From the NCBI RefSeq assembly GCF_011045165.1, contig NZ_JAAKZI010000008.1, positions 1 through 64,000 of the forward strand: 64,000 nucleotides of DNA, read 5' to 3'. The notes under the pieces were generated by a model. It was not told the origin of the DNA. It saw nothing but the letters and a program-made list of their open reading frames with translations, and ran no database searches. The DNA comes from Arthrobacter silviterrae. Its GTDB lineage: Bacteria; Actinomycetota; Actinomycetes; Actinomycetales; Micrococcaceae. A program made the position numbers and the translations under genes. This document shows positions 7,801 to 16,502 of the stretch, piece after piece. Numbering within the stretch: position 1 is the stretch's first letter; each line of letters opens with the position of its first letter.

Positions 7801-8298
7801 CTACGCTTTTCCGATCGTCGTGGCACCGGTCGAGAAAGGCCAAATCCAGAGCCCGGCAGGAGTAGCCTGCGCGGAGTGAACCGCGTTCGGCCAAATCCAG
7901 AGCCCGGCCGGAGTAGCCTGCGCGGACTGGACAGCATTCGGCCAAATCCACAGCCCGGCCGGCGAGACCTGCGCGGAGCGAACAGCGTTCGGCCAAATCC
8001 ACAGCCCGGCCGGCGAGACCTGCGCGGACTGGACAGCGTTTGGCCAAATCCAGAGCCCTGCCGGCGAGACCTGCGCGGACTGGACAGCGTTTGGCCAAAT
8101 CCAGAGCCCTGCCGGCGAGACCTGCGCGGCCGGCGCCTGCGAGGCTTCCTGGGCATTGGGCCAAATCCACAAGCCTTGCGGTGCCGGTGCGGCAGCGGCG
8201 GCCCCCAGGCCGAGGAACATGGCAAAAGCGGTGAAGAGGGCGCCGAGCCCGGCAATCAGGCCCGTTCTACGGCGTCTTTGCGTGTGTTGGTTCTGCAT
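7801..8298 (-). CDS. Secreted tandem-repeat protein with seven GLWIWP units
   Basis: The 165-aa product begins with a textbook export signal: a basic RRRR stretch, a hydrophobic helix (13-32) and an Ala-rich cleavage region (33-38). The rest is repeats. GLWIWP occurs at residues 42, 64, 81, 98, 115, 132 and 149; from the second copy on, the spacing is exactly 17 aa (51 bp). Six copies continue with Asn-Ala; the last continues Phe-Ser. Linkers vary (VQSAQVSPA, VRSAQVSPA, VHSAQATPA), while the core never does, although Gly, Leu and Pro codons in it change synonymously. No enzyme domain is present. GGGGGGAA precedes the ATG and a strong terminator follows. The function is unknown; a repeated peptide precursor or a surface/structural protein are options. 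Confidence 0.85.
   Translation of the reverse strand: MQNQHTQRRRRTGLIAGLGALFTAFAMFLGLGAAAAAPAPQGLWIWPNAQEASQAPAAQVSPAGLWIWPNAVQSAQVSPAGLWIWPNAVQSAQVSPAGLWIWPNAVRSAQVSPAGLWIWPNAVQSAQATPAGLWIWPNAVHSAQATPAGLWIWPFSTGATTIGKA
7837..8175 (-). repeat. 51-bp tandem repeat array inside the GLWIWP gene
   Basis: Five exact-period 51-bp units (8109 down to 7855) plus a terminal partial unit code for the WIWP repeats. A diverged first unit (8110-8175) is 66 bp long. Units differ by point changes, many of them silent. Confidence 0.9.
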
Positions 8299-8487
8299 GA
8301 TGAAATTCCCCCCGGGAGGTCAGGACAGCAGCAGTTTCAGGTCCCAAAAACTGCAGTGAGACAGTGCGTGGATTCCATAACAAATCCCAGGACCTAGCAC
8401 CAGTTCTTCCAGTCTTGCCCCAGTGGGGTGCCAAAGTCCACTGTTTCACGCCACAAATGTTGCAAACATGCACGCGGCGGCTGCTGT

Positions 8488-11400
8488 TTACCCGTAGAAC
8501 AGCCGTTCAAACACTGCCCGTGCCTTGCGGGTCAGCCCCAGGTAATCCTCTTCGAACGCTGCGGCCTGCCCGGGTTCGTAGCCGCACCAGCGCGCCACCG
8601 CTTCCAGATCCCGCCGGGCCGAAGGAAGCAGGTCCGAGGGCTTCCCCGTCCAGATGACATTGGCGTTGCGGACCTTGCCCGCCAGCCGCCAGGCGGCCTC
8701 AAGCAGTTCAGCGTCGCCTTCCCCGACAAGGTCAAGGCCGCGCGCGGCGTGCAATGCCGCCAAGGTTGAGGTGGTGCGAAGCCCCGCGTGGAGGTGCGCG
8801 TGTTTGAGCTGCCACAACTGGACAAGCCATTCCACGTCGCTCAGCCCGCCGCGGCCCAACTTTACGTGCCGTGCCGGGTCGGCCCCGCGGGGCAGCCTCT
8901 CCGACTCCATGCGGGCCTTGATCCGCTTGATCTCGCGCTGGTCGGCTTCGGCCAGCACAGCCGGATACCGCACGGGATCGGCCATCGCCACAAACTCCGC
9001 GGCCAGTCCGTCGAATCCGGCCATGGGCAGTGCCCTCAGCAAGGCCTGCGCCTCCCATGCAGAGGACCACCGGGAATAGTATTCGCGGTACGCGTCGAGG
9101 GACCGGACCAGGGGGCCGTTTTTCCCCTCCGGCCGGAGATCGGCGTCAATGCTGAGCACACGTTCGGCCTGGATTGCCGGCTTGAGAGGCTGGGTCAGCA
9201 GGGACATCACCTTGGACACAATGGCTTTCGCCTGCTGCTGCGCAGGCCCTTCAACGGCGGCGCCGGCCGTTCCCGGCACAAGTTGCTGGACAAACAGGAC
9301 GTCGGCGTCGGAACCGTAGCCGATCTCTCGCCCGCCCTGGCGGCCCATGGCCACCACCAGCACATGGACCAGTGGCGGCTCCCCGGCATAGACGTCCGCC
9401 TCGGCCACCATCAACGCGCCCAGGACCGTGGCCCGGTCCACGTCGCTCAGGGCAGCCGACACCTGGTCCTGGGCAAGGAGCCCGGAACAGTCGGCTATGG
9501 CAATGCGCAGGATTTCCCGCTGGCGGTTGAGCCGGATCAGCCGGATCGCGCCAGCCGGCTCGGGGTGGCGGGACATCTTGGACTGGATTTCCGCCCACTG
9601 TGCCGCAAACGTCAAGGGAACCAGTTCCTTGTCGTTGCCAAACCAGGCGGTGGCCTCCGGCGAAACCTCCAGCAGGTCGGTCACCAGCCGGGAGCTGGAG
9701 AGAACGTGGCACAGCCGCTCGGCCGCGGCCTGGTGGTCGCGCAGCATGCCCAGGTACCAGTGGGAGGTGCCCAGGGCCTCACTGACTCGGCGGAAGGCGA
9801 GCAGCCCGGCGTCCGGGTCGACGCCGTCGGCCAGCCAGCCAAGGAGCACGGGCAGCAGCTGGCGCTGCAGGGCCGCCCTCCGGCTGACCCCGGCGGTCAG
9901 GGCTTCAATGTGGCGCTGGGCACCGGCCGTGTCCCGGTAGCCAAGCGCGGCCAGCCTGGCCCTGGCAGCATCCGTGGTCAGTGCCACGTCGTCGGCACTG
10001 AGATGGGCGGCAGTGACAAGTATGGGCCGGTAGAAAATTCGTTCGTGCAGGGCCCTGACCTCGCGCTTGACGCGGCCCCAGTCCTCCAGCAGCGTTTCGG
10101 CCGTGGGGCGCTTGAGGCTGAGGGGGCCCGCCGCCGCACGGGCCAGGGCCCGCAGCTGTTCCGGGGCCCGCGGCATGAGATGGGTGCGGCGCATGTGGAC
10201 AAGCTGGATCCGGTGTTCCAGGACGCGAAGGTAGCGGTAGGACTGGTCCAGGTGGGCGGCATCGGTGCGGCCAATGTAGCCGGCGCGCATGAGTGCGTCG
10301 ATGGCGGCAGTGGTGGCCTTGACCCTGATCGATTCGTCATTCTTGGCATGGACCAGCTGCAGGAGCTGCACCGTGAATTCCACGTCCCGCAGGCCGCCCT
10401 TGCCCAGCTTGAGCTGCCTCCCGGCCTCCGAGTCGCGGATGTTTGCCGTGACGCGCCGGCGCATGGCCTGAACGGAGGCTACAAAGCCCTCCCGTTCCGA
10501 CGACGTCCAGATCAGCGGCGACACGGCCTGCTCAAAGCGGAGCCCCAGCGCACGGTCGCCTGCAATGGCCCGCGCCTTCAAGAGCGCCTGGAACTCCCAG
10601 TCATGCGCCCAGCGCTGGTAATAGCTGAGGAAGGACTCCAGCGTGCGCACCAACGGCCCGTCCTTGCCCTCGGGGCGCAGGTTGGCATCGACCTCCCACA
10701 GCCCGGGCTCGCGTTCCGGGGCGTAAATGGCCTGGGCCGCCGCTGATGCCAAGGCATTGCCCACGGCGACGGCGCGGGACTCATCCAGCCCGCCGCCGTC
10801 GGCCTCCATGACGTACATGACGTCGACGTCGGAAATGTAGTTCAGCTCCCGGGCACCGCACTTGCCCATGCCGATGACGGCCAGCTTGACGGCAGCCACC
10901 TCATCGAAGGAAAACTGGCCCGCCACCTCGGCCCGGGCCACGGCAAGCGCCGCGTCCAGTGCCGCCGCCGCGAGGTCAGCGAGCTCGGCCCCCACCAGCG
11001 GCATGACGTCCTGGGGCGAGGCCGCGCACAGGTCCCTGATGGCCAGTTCCGCCAGGTGCCGCCGGTAGCGGGTGCGCAGGGCGATCCGCGCCGGTGTGCC
11101 TGTCAACGCCGCTACGGGAATGGCCGACGCCGGTTCCGCACCCACCGCTGCCAGCAGCGAGTCCCGCAGTGCTCCGGCATCGGCTGCCACGGGCTCCGGC
11201 GACGGGAAGGTGTCCAGGACGTCCACGTGTTCGGGATGCCGGATCAGGAACTCCACCAGGGCTTCGGAGGCGCCCAACAGCCGGAAAAGTGCCTCGTTGG
11301 GGACCTGGCGGCCCGTCTCCCGCTCGGGGACGGACAGCTTTCCATACACGGCAGGGACGGCGCTGAGCAGGCGCACCAGCGACTGCACGGCCAGGTCCGG

Positions 11401-11535
11401 ATCATTGGCCAACTTCAGGGACTGCAGCAACTCCCCCTGGTCAAGGTCCGCCAGCTCCCGGAAGCCGAGAAACCTTTCACTTTTCTCCAGGTCGGAAAAG
11501 CCCAGCGTGATCAGGGTGCGGGTCAGGGAGCTCAT
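8488..11535 (-). CDS. glnE: Bifunctional glutamine synthetase adenylyltransferase/deadenylase
   Basis: GlnE attaches AMP to, and removes it from, the regulatory tyrosine of GSI-beta, tuning glutamine synthesis to nitrogen supply. The 1015-aa protein has the two nucleotidyltransferase halves: the deadenylase-type core near residues 220-245 (VIGMGKCGARELNYISDVDV) and a second core with GYGSDADVLFVQ about three quarters along, each followed by a helical GlnD-PII-type domain (KLGKGGLRDVEFTVQ and KLGRGGLSDVEWLVQ). The ATG at 11535 lies 8 bases after the glnA2 stop, so both are cotranscribed. A longer start inside glnA2 is less likely. Its target Tyr402 is in the glnA of this window. Confidence 0.95.
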   Translation of the reverse strand: MSSLTRTLITLGFSDLEKSERFLGFRELADLDQGELLQSLKLANDPDLAVQSLVRLLSAVPAVYGKLSVPERETGRQVPNEALFRLLGASEALVEFLIRHPEHVDVLDTFPSPEPVAADAGALRDSLLAAVGAEPASAIPVAALTGTPARIALRTRYRRHLAELAIRDLCAASPQDVMPLVGAELADLAAAALDAALAVARAEVAGQFSFDEVAAVKLAVIGMGKCGARELNYISDVDVMYVMEADGGGLDESRAVAVGNALASAAAQAIYAPEREPGLWEVDANLRPEGKDGPLVRTLESFLSYYQRWAHDWEFQALLKARAIAGDRALGLRFEQAVSPLIWTSSEREGFVASVQAMRRRVTANIRDSEAGRQLKLGKGGLRDVEFTVQLLQLVHAKNDESIRVKATTAAIDALMRAGYIGRTDAAHLDQSYRYLRVLEHRIQLVHMRRTHLMPRAPEQLRALARAAAGPLSLKRPTAETLLEDWGRVKREVRALHERIFYRPILVTAAHLSADDVALTTDAARARLAALGYRDTAGAQRHIEALTAGVSRRAALQRQLLPVLLGWLADGVDPDAGLLAFRRVSEALGTSHWYLGMLRDHQAAAERLCHVLSSSRLVTDLLEVSPEATAWFGNDKELVPLTFAAQWAEIQSKMSRHPEPAGAIRLIRLNRQREILRIAIADCSGLLAQDQVSAALSDVDRATVLGALMVAEADVYAGEPPLVHVLVVAMGRQGGREIGYGSDADVLFVQQLVPGTAGAAVEGPAQQQAKAIVSKVMSLLTQPLKPAIQAERVLSIDADLRPEGKNGPLVRSLDAYREYYSRWSSAWEAQALLRALPMAGFDGLAAEFVAMADPVRYPAVLAEADQREIKRIKARMESERLPRGADPARHVKLGRGGLSDVEWLVQLWQLKHAHLHAGLRTTSTLAALHAARGLDLVGEGDAELLEAAWRLAGKVRNANVIWTGKPSDLLPSARRDLEAVARWCGYEPGQAAAFEEDYLGLTRKARAVFERLFYG

Positions 11536-11543
11536 GGCAGGCG

Positions 11544-12884
11544 TTAGAGCACCCCCAGGTAGCGGTTGATTTCGTAGGGCGTGACCTGGAGCCGGTATTC
11601 CTGCCATTCGTCGCGCTTGTTGCGCAGGAAGTGCTCAAACACCTGCTCGCCCAGGATTTCTGGCATGAGTTCGGATTCCTCCATTTGGCGCACGGCGTCG
11701 TGCAGGCTCGACGGCAGCGGCTCGTGTCCCAGCGCCCGGCGCTCGGCACTGCTGAGCGCGCCAATGTCCTCCACGGCGGCCGGGGGCAGCTCGTAGCCTT
11801 CCTCGATCCCTTTCAAGCCGGCACCGAGCAGCACGGCATAGGCCAGGTAAGGGTTCGCGGCGGAATCGATGCCCCGGTATTCCAGGCGGGCCGCCTGCCC
11901 CTTGCCGGGCTTGTAGAGAGGCACCCGCATGAGAGCAGAACGGTTGTTGTGGCCCCAGGACAGGTAGCTGGGCGCCTCTCCCCCGCCCCACAGCCGCTTG
12001 TAGGAATTCACAAACTGGTTGGTGACGGCCGTGAATTCCGGTGCGTGCTTGAGGATTCCGGCCATGAATTGGCGCGCGGTCCTGGACAGCTGGTACTCGG
12101 CACCGGGCTCGTGGAAGGCATTCGTGTCGCCCTCGAACAGGGAGAAATGCGTGTGCATCCCGGAGCCCGGGTGCTCGGAAAACGGCTTGGGCATGAAGGT
12201 GGCATATGTGCCCTGCTGGATCGCCACCTCGCGGATCACCGTCCGGAACGTCATGATGTTGTCTGCAGTCTGGAGAGCGTCGGCATAGCGCAGGTCAATT
12301 TCGTTTTGGCCCGGCCCGCCCTCATGGTGGCTGAACTCCACGGAAATGCCCACGTCCTCGAGCATGGTCACGGCCGTGCGGCGGAAGTCCTGCGCCACTC
12401 CCCCGGGCACGTGGTCAAAGTAGCCCGCCTGGTCCACCGGGATGGGGATGCCGTCAGGGCCGGGCTTGTCGCTTTTGAGCAGGTAGAACTCAATCTCCGG
12501 GTGCGTGTAGCACGTAAAACCCATGTCCGCCGCCTTGGCAAGGGTGCGCTTGAGGACATTGCGCGGGTCTGCCGCGGACGGTTCGCCGTCGGGCGTCAGG
12601 ACATCGCAAAACATGCGCGAGGTTTGTTCGGTCTTGCCGCGCCAGGGAAGGATCTGGAACGTGGACGGATCGGGCTGGGCCAGCATGTCGGACTCGAACA
12701 CCCGCGCCAGCCCCTCGATGGCGGAGCCGTCAAACCCCAGGCCCTCCTCAAAGGCGCCTTCCACCTCGGCCGGGGCCAGCGCCACCGACTTGAGGCTGCC
12801 CACCACGTCGGTGAACCAGAGGCGGACAAAGCGCACGTCGCGCTCCTCGATGGTGCGCAACACAAACTCCTGCTGACGGTCCAC
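11544..12884 (-). CDS. glnA2: Glutamine synthetase family protein GlnA2
   Basis: A second type I synthetase-like enzyme of 446 aa, cotranscribed with glnE. It keeps the fold signatures (LWFTDVVGSLKSV, FDGSAIEG, HPEIEFYL, FMPKPFSEHPGSGMH, NNRSALMRVP) but lacks the clear adenylylation loop of GlnA, having GYELPPAAVED at that place. Members of the GlnA2 branch range from weak glutamine synthetase to polyamine-glutamylating enzymes in other actinobacteria, so the substrate is open. The GTG at 12884 was chosen: AAAAGGGG precedes it, VDRQQEFVLRTIEERD matches the usual N-terminus, and the length equals the mycobacterial protein. Confidence 0.92.
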   Translation of the reverse strand: MDRQQEFVLRTIEERDVRFVRLWFTDVVGSLKSVALAPAEVEGAFEEGLGFDGSAIEGLARVFESDMLAQPDPSTFQILPWRGKTEQTSRMFCDVLTPDGEPSAADPRNVLKRTLAKAADMGFTCYTHPEIEFYLLKSDKPGPDGIPIPVDQAGYFDHVPGGVAQDFRRTAVTMLEDVGISVEFSHHEGGPGQNEIDLRYADALQTADNIMTFRTVIREVAIQQGTYATFMPKPFSEHPGSGMHTHFSLFEGDTNAFHEPGAEYQLSRTARQFMAGILKHAPEFTAVTNQFVNSYKRLWGGGEAPSYLSWGHNNRSALMRVPLYKPGKGQAARLEYRGIDSAANPYLAYAVLLGAGLKGIEEGYELPPAAVEDIGALSSAERRALGHEPLPSSLHDAVRQMEESELMPEILGEQVFEHFLRNKRDEWQEYRLQVTPYEINRYLGVL

Positions 12885-13036
12885 TGTGGGCCCCTTTTCC
12901 GTTGACGGTACGGCTCGCTCAAACATCGTTGCGGGCGCCCCAAATTAAAGACACTGGCTGCCACCTTCGTGCCCGCAAACACCACTCTACTAAGGACTTG
13001 AATCCCGGATTGACGATTTTCCGGCCCGGGACGTAA

Positions 13037-13048
13037 TAAGCTCTACGC
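13037..13048 (+). promoter_or_regulatory. Leaderless promoter -10 of panB
   Basis: TAAGCT (13037-13042) is followed by six bases and then ATG. There is no Shine-Dalgarno, so a leaderless mRNA is likely. Confidence 0.5.
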
Positions 13049-13951
13049 ATGGCAACCAACAGCATCCCTGACTCCGCCGCGCCCGGCAGCCCGGCGCCTG
13101 CACAAAGCGTTTCCGCAGAGGTAGCGGCCCCCTACGGTTCAGGCATTCCGTCCACCACGGCGCGGGTCCGCACCCACCACCTGCAGGCCGCCAAGCTCAA
13201 CGGCCAAAAGTTTGCCATGCTGACGGCCTACGACCAGTACACCGCCCAGATCTTTGACGAGGCGGGAATCGAAGTGCTCCTGGTGGGTGACTCCGCCTCC
13301 AACAATGTCCTGGGCAATGAAACGTCCCTGCCCATCACACTCGATGAGATGATCATCTTCTGCCGCGCCGTCACGGCCGGCGCCAAGCGTGCCCTGGTCG
13401 TGGCCGACCTGCCGTTTGGCAGTTACGAGCAGTCCCCCGAGCAGGCCATCGCTTCCTCGGTGCGCCTCATGAAGGAAGGGCTGGTACACGCGGTCAAGAT
13501 GGAAGGCGGAGCGTATTACGCCCCCACCGTCCGGGCACTGACCCAGGCCGGCATCCCAGTCATGGCGCACATCGGATTCACCCCGCAGAGCGAGCACGTG
13601 CTGGGCGGCTACCGGGTCCAGGGCCGCGGCGATGCGGCACAGGGCATGATGGACGACGCCGTCGCGCTGGCGGGTGCCGGAGCCTTCTGCGTGCTGATGG
13701 AAATGGTGCCCGCGGCCGCGGCCGCCGCCATCGACGCCGCCATCGACGTCCCCACCGTGGGCATCGGCGCCGGGAACTCCACCACGGGACAGGTGCTGGT
13801 GTGGCAGGACATGGCAGGGCTGCGGACCGGCAAAATGGCCAAGTTCGTCAAGCAGTACGCCCAGTTGCGCACGGTTCTCGCCGACGCCGCACGGGAATAC
13901 GGGGCCGAAGTCCGCTCCGGCGTGTTCCCGGGCCCCGAGCACACTTTCTAG
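13049..13951 (+). CDS. panB: Ketopantoate hydroxymethyltransferase
   Basis: PanB transfers a hydroxymethyl group from methylene-tetrahydrofolate to 2-oxoisovalerate, the first step of pantothenate and CoA synthesis. The 300-aa protein has an extra N-terminal 40 residues, then the TIM-barrel enzyme: KLNGQKFAMLTAYDQYTA, the metal-site Asp in LLVGDSASN, VVADLPFGSYE, VKMEGG and the C-terminal GIGAGNSTTGQVLVWQD. It is divergent from glnA2/glnE, as in mycobacteria. The start agrees with a -10 hexamer 6 nt upstream. Confidence 0.95.
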   Translation: MATNSIPDSAAPGSPAPAQSVSAEVAAPYGSGIPSTTARVRTHHLQAAKLNGQKFAMLTAYDQYTAQIFDEAGIEVLLVGDSASNNVLGNETSLPITLDEMIIFCRAVTAGAKRALVVADLPFGSYEQSPEQAIASSVRLMKEGLVHAVKMEGGAYYAPTVRALTQAGIPVMAHIGFTPQSEHVLGGYRVQGRGDAAQGMMDDAVALAGAGAFCVLMEMVPAAAAAAIDAAIDVPTVGIGAGNSTTGQVLVWQDMAGLRTGKMAKFVKQYAQLRTVLADAAREYGAEVRSGVFPGPEHTF

Positions 13952-13966
13952 GCCTGCCCGGACTAC

Positions 13967-14134
13967 TCAGTCCTGGTCGTCCTGGGCCTCCCAATTTTCA
14001 TTGCGCTCATGGACCCTTGCAAGGGCGGCTTCGGCTTCCTCGCGGGTGTTGTAGGGCCCGATCAGCTCCTTCCAGCCGGACTGGGCGTCCATTTCCACCT
14101 GGCGGGTGTTGACGTTGTACCAATATTGGGGCAT
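13967..14134 (-). CDS. Small SPOR-like protein (55 aa)
   Basis: A 55-codon gene starts at ATG with GGAGG four bases upstream and reads MPQYWYNVNTRQVE... through WKELIGPYNTREEAEAALARVHERN to a Gln/Asp-rich end. The aromatic strand, the G-P-Y-x-T-R-E-E-A-E-A-A turn-helix and the size match small SPOR-domain proteins found in many actinobacteria. Larger SPOR proteins bind denuded peptidoglycan at division sites, but this one has no signal peptide or membrane helix, so its role is unclear. It is convergent with panB, its stop 16 bases from that of panB. Confidence 0.8.
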   Translation of the reverse strand: MPQYWYNVNTRQVEMDAQSGWKELIGPYNTREEAEAALARVHERNENWEAQDDQD

Positions 14135-14207
14135 CTTTCCTCCGTGGGTCCGTGGCGGTTGTTGCCATCATAGGCCGCACCGCCACGGCCCCGCAGCAAA
14201 TAACTTA

Positions 14208-14219
14208 TAGGATGAAGGC
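14208..14219 (+). promoter_or_regulatory. Leaderless promoter -10 of map
   Basis: TAGGAT (14208-14213) is followed by six bases and the ATG at 14220. Confidence 0.5.
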
Positions 14220-15098
14220 ATGTCTTCCACTGTTTCCACAGCCCCCATCGGCACCCTGGTTCCCGGCACTGTAAGCGCCATGCTGGCCGTGCCGGCCGCC
14301 ATTCCCCGCCCCGAATATGTGGGCAAGGCCGGGCCGGCCCCCTTCAAGGGGTCCGAAGTGAAAAGCGCTGAAACACTCGAGAAGATCCGAATCTCCTCCA
14401 AGATCGCCGCGCAGGCCATTGTGGAGGTGGGCAAGCACATTGCTCCCGGCGTCACCACGGACCAGCTGGACCGGGTGGGGCACGAGTTCCTACTGGACCA
14501 CCAGGCCTATCCCTCCACGCTGGGGTACCGCGGCTTTCCGAAGTCGCTGTGCTCCTCGCTCAATGAAGTCATCTGCCACGGCATCCCCGATTCCACCGTG
14601 GTCCGGGACGGGGACATTATCAACATTGACATCACCGCCTACAAGAACGGTGTCCACGGCGACACCAACTGGACCTTCACGGTGGGCGACGTTGACGAGG
14701 AATCGCGCCTGCTGGTGGACCGCACGCAGGAGTCGCTGAACCGGGCCATCCGGGCAGTGGCGCCGGGCCGGGAAATCAATGTCATCGGCCGCACCATCTC
14801 CGCCTACGCCAAGCGCTTCGGCTACGGGGTGGTCCGGGACTTTACGGGGCACGGGGTGGGCGAGGCGTTCCACACCGGCTTGATTATTCCGCATTATGAC
14901 GCCGCACCGGCATACAACACTGTGATCCAGGAGGGCATGGTGTTTACGATCGAACCAATGCTCACGCTGGGCGGCATTGAGTGGGACATGTGGGACGACG
15001 ACTGGACAGTGGTAACCCGCGACCGCAAACGCACCGCACAATTTGAGCACACCCTGGTGGTCACGGCCACCGGGGCCGAGGTACTCACCCTCCTGTAG
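14220..15098 (+). CDS. map: Methionine aminopeptidase type I
   Basis: Removes the initiator methionine from new proteins in the cytoplasm. The five metal ligands of the pita-bread fold are all present: Asp137, Asp148, His211, Glu245 and Glu276, with His120 in the substrate pocket (EVICHGIP). At 292 aa it has a 40-residue N-terminal extension with Pro-rich [10 protein letters not shown], like the longer actinobacterial MapB form. The first ATG is supported by the leaderless -10. It precedes polyphosphate glucokinase in the same direction with a 59-base gap. Confidence 0.95.
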   Translation: MSSTVSTAPIGTLVPGTVSAMLAVPAAIPRPEYVGKAGPAPFKGSEVKSAETLEKIRISSKIAAQAIVEVGKHIAPGVTTDQLDRVGHEFLLDHQAYPSTLGYRGFPKSLCSSLNEVICHGIPDSTVVRDGDIINIDITAYKNGVHGDTNWTFTVGDVDEESRLLVDRTQESLNRAIRAVAPGREINVIGRTISAYAKRFGYGVVRDFTGHGVGEAFHTGLIIPHYDAAPAYNTVIQEGMVFTIEPMLTLGGIEWDMWDDDWTVVTRDRKRTAQFEHTLVVTATGAEVLTLL

Positions 15099-15157
15099 GG
15101 CCCGCGCCCACCTTTTTGACAGCCCCTGACAGACCGAAACTACCCCTGGAGCCACGC

Positions 15158-15952
15158 ATGTCCAAGAAGCACTCGCACTCGCAAACCGTCATCGGCCTCG
15201 ACATTGGCGGCACCGGCATCAAGGGCGGGATCGTCCACCTGGAGACGGGCGAACTGCTGGGCGAGCGCTACCGGATCGACACGCCCCAGCCTTCCACCCC
15301 GCAGGCCGTGGCCAAGGTAGTCAAGGCCATCGTGGATGAACTCATGACACGCGACCACGCGCCGGCCAAGGACGCCCCCGTGGGCATCACCTTCCCGGCC
15401 ATCATCAGCCACGGCGTGGCCCGCTCCGCCGCAAATGTGGACAAGTCCTGGATCGACGCGGACGTGGACAAGATCTTTTCCGAGGAGCTGGGCCGCGACG
15501 TCCAGGTCATGAACGACGCCGACGCGGCCGGCCTGGCCGAAGCCCGCTACGGCGCCGGCAAGGGCGTGAAGGGCACCGTCCTGGTCATCACCCTCGGCAC
15601 GGGCATCGGCTCGGCCTTCATCCATGACGGCAAGCTGATCCCCAACGCGGAATTGGGCCATCTGGAAATTGACGGAGTCGACGCCGAATCCAAGGCCTCA
15701 GCCAGCGCCCGCGAACGCGACAATCTCAGCTGGGACGAGTACGCCGTGCGGCTGCAGCGCTACTTCTCGCACGTGGAGTTCCTCTTCTCCCCCGAGCTGT
15801 TCATCATTGGCGGCGGCATTTCCAAGCGCAGCGAGGACTACCTGCCGCAGCTGAAGTTGCGCACCAAGATCATCCCCGCCGAATTGGCCAACAACGCCGG
15901 CATTGTGGGCGGCGCCCTTCAGGCAGCCGTCCACTTCAAGATTACGAAATAG
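15158..15952 (+). CDS. ppgK: Polyphosphate glucokinase
   Basis: Phosphorylates glucose with polyphosphate (and often ATP) as donor. The 264-aa protein is of the ROK/hexokinase fold: phosphate-1 loop [12 protein letters not shown] near the N-terminus, the catalytic region [16 protein letters not shown], phosphate-2 [11 protein letters not shown] and ELGHLEIDG in place of the zinc motif of other ROK kinases. This zinc-less HLEIDG form is typical of actinobacterial polyphosphate glucokinases, including the Arthrobacter glucomannokinase. The ATG at 15158 has GGAG six bases upstream and is preferred to an in-frame start 42 bases earlier. The 3' end overlaps nrdR by 11 bases on the other strand. 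Confidence 0.93.
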   Translation: MSKKHSHSQTVIGLDIGGTGIKGGIVHLETGELLGERYRIDTPQPSTPQAVAKVVKAIVDELMTRDHAPAKDAPVGITFPAIISHGVARSAANVDKSWIDADVDKIFSEELGRDVQVMNDADAAGLAEARYGAGKGVKGTVLVITLGTGIGSAFIHDGKLIPNAELGHLEIDGVDAESKASASARERDNLSWDEYAVRLQRYFSHVEFLFSPELFIIGGGISKRSEDYLPQLKLRTKIIPAELANNAGIVGGALQAAVHFKITK

Positions 15953-16400
15953 CCTTCCGGGCGCGGCGCAGTTCCTTGATCGACTTCTCAAAGTCCTCGA
16001 GCGACTCAAAAGCCTGGTAAACGCTGGCGAAGCGCAGGTACGCGACCAGGTCCAGGCGCCGGAGGGGTTCCAAAATGGCCAGGCCGACGTCATTCGCGTC
16101 AATTTCGGCGGCGCCGCTGGCCCGGATGGACTCCTCGACCTCCTGCGCGAGCTTCGCCAGGTCATCGTCGGTCACGGGGCGCCCCTGGCACGCCTTCCGC
16201 ACGCCGCTGATCACCTTGCTGCGGCTGAAGGGCTCCACCACGCCTGAGCGTTTGCTGACGGAAAGGCTGGCCGTTTCCACCGTACTGAACCGGCGCCCGC
16301 ATTCGGTGCACTGGCGCCGGCGGCGGATGGAGGAGCCGTCGTCGGACAGGCGCGAGTCCACCACGCGCGAGTCGGGATTACGGCAAAACGGGCAGTACAT
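15942..16400 (-). CDS. nrdR: Transcriptional repressor NrdR
   Basis: NrdR senses ATP/dATP and represses ribonucleotide reductase genes. The 152-aa protein has the N-terminal zinc ribbon with Cys3, Cys6, Cys31 and Cys34, an intervening Arg-rich RRRRQ, and then the ATP-cone domain (about 48-136). This is the standard length. GAAGGG lies in front of the ATG. No ribonucleotide reductase gene is in the window, so its targets lie elsewhere. It overlaps the end of ppgK tail to tail. Confidence 0.96.
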   Translation of the reverse strand: MYCPFCRNPDSRVVDSRLSDDGSSIRRRRQCTECGRRFSTVETASLSVSKRSGVVEPFSRSKVISGVRKACQGRPVTDDDLAKLAQEVEESIRASGAAEIDANDVGLAILEPLRRLDLVAYLRFASVYQAFESLEDFEKSIKELRRARKAIS

Positions 16401-16502
16401 CCAGGTCCCTTCGAGCAGCGGTTTTCACCAGTCTATGGGTTCATTTTCCCAAACGACAATCATGTAGGTACCACCGGGATGCACACCCGTCAAGGGGTGG
16501 TG

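Noticed and set aside
7654-8397. 247-aa plus-strand frame with RPNPEPGR repeats
   Set aside because: Its repeats are the antisense image of the GLWIWP gene, which has the signal peptide, ribosome site and silent codon changes.
8788-10746. 652-aa plus-strand frame
   Set aside because: Antisense shadow of glnE without coding signals.
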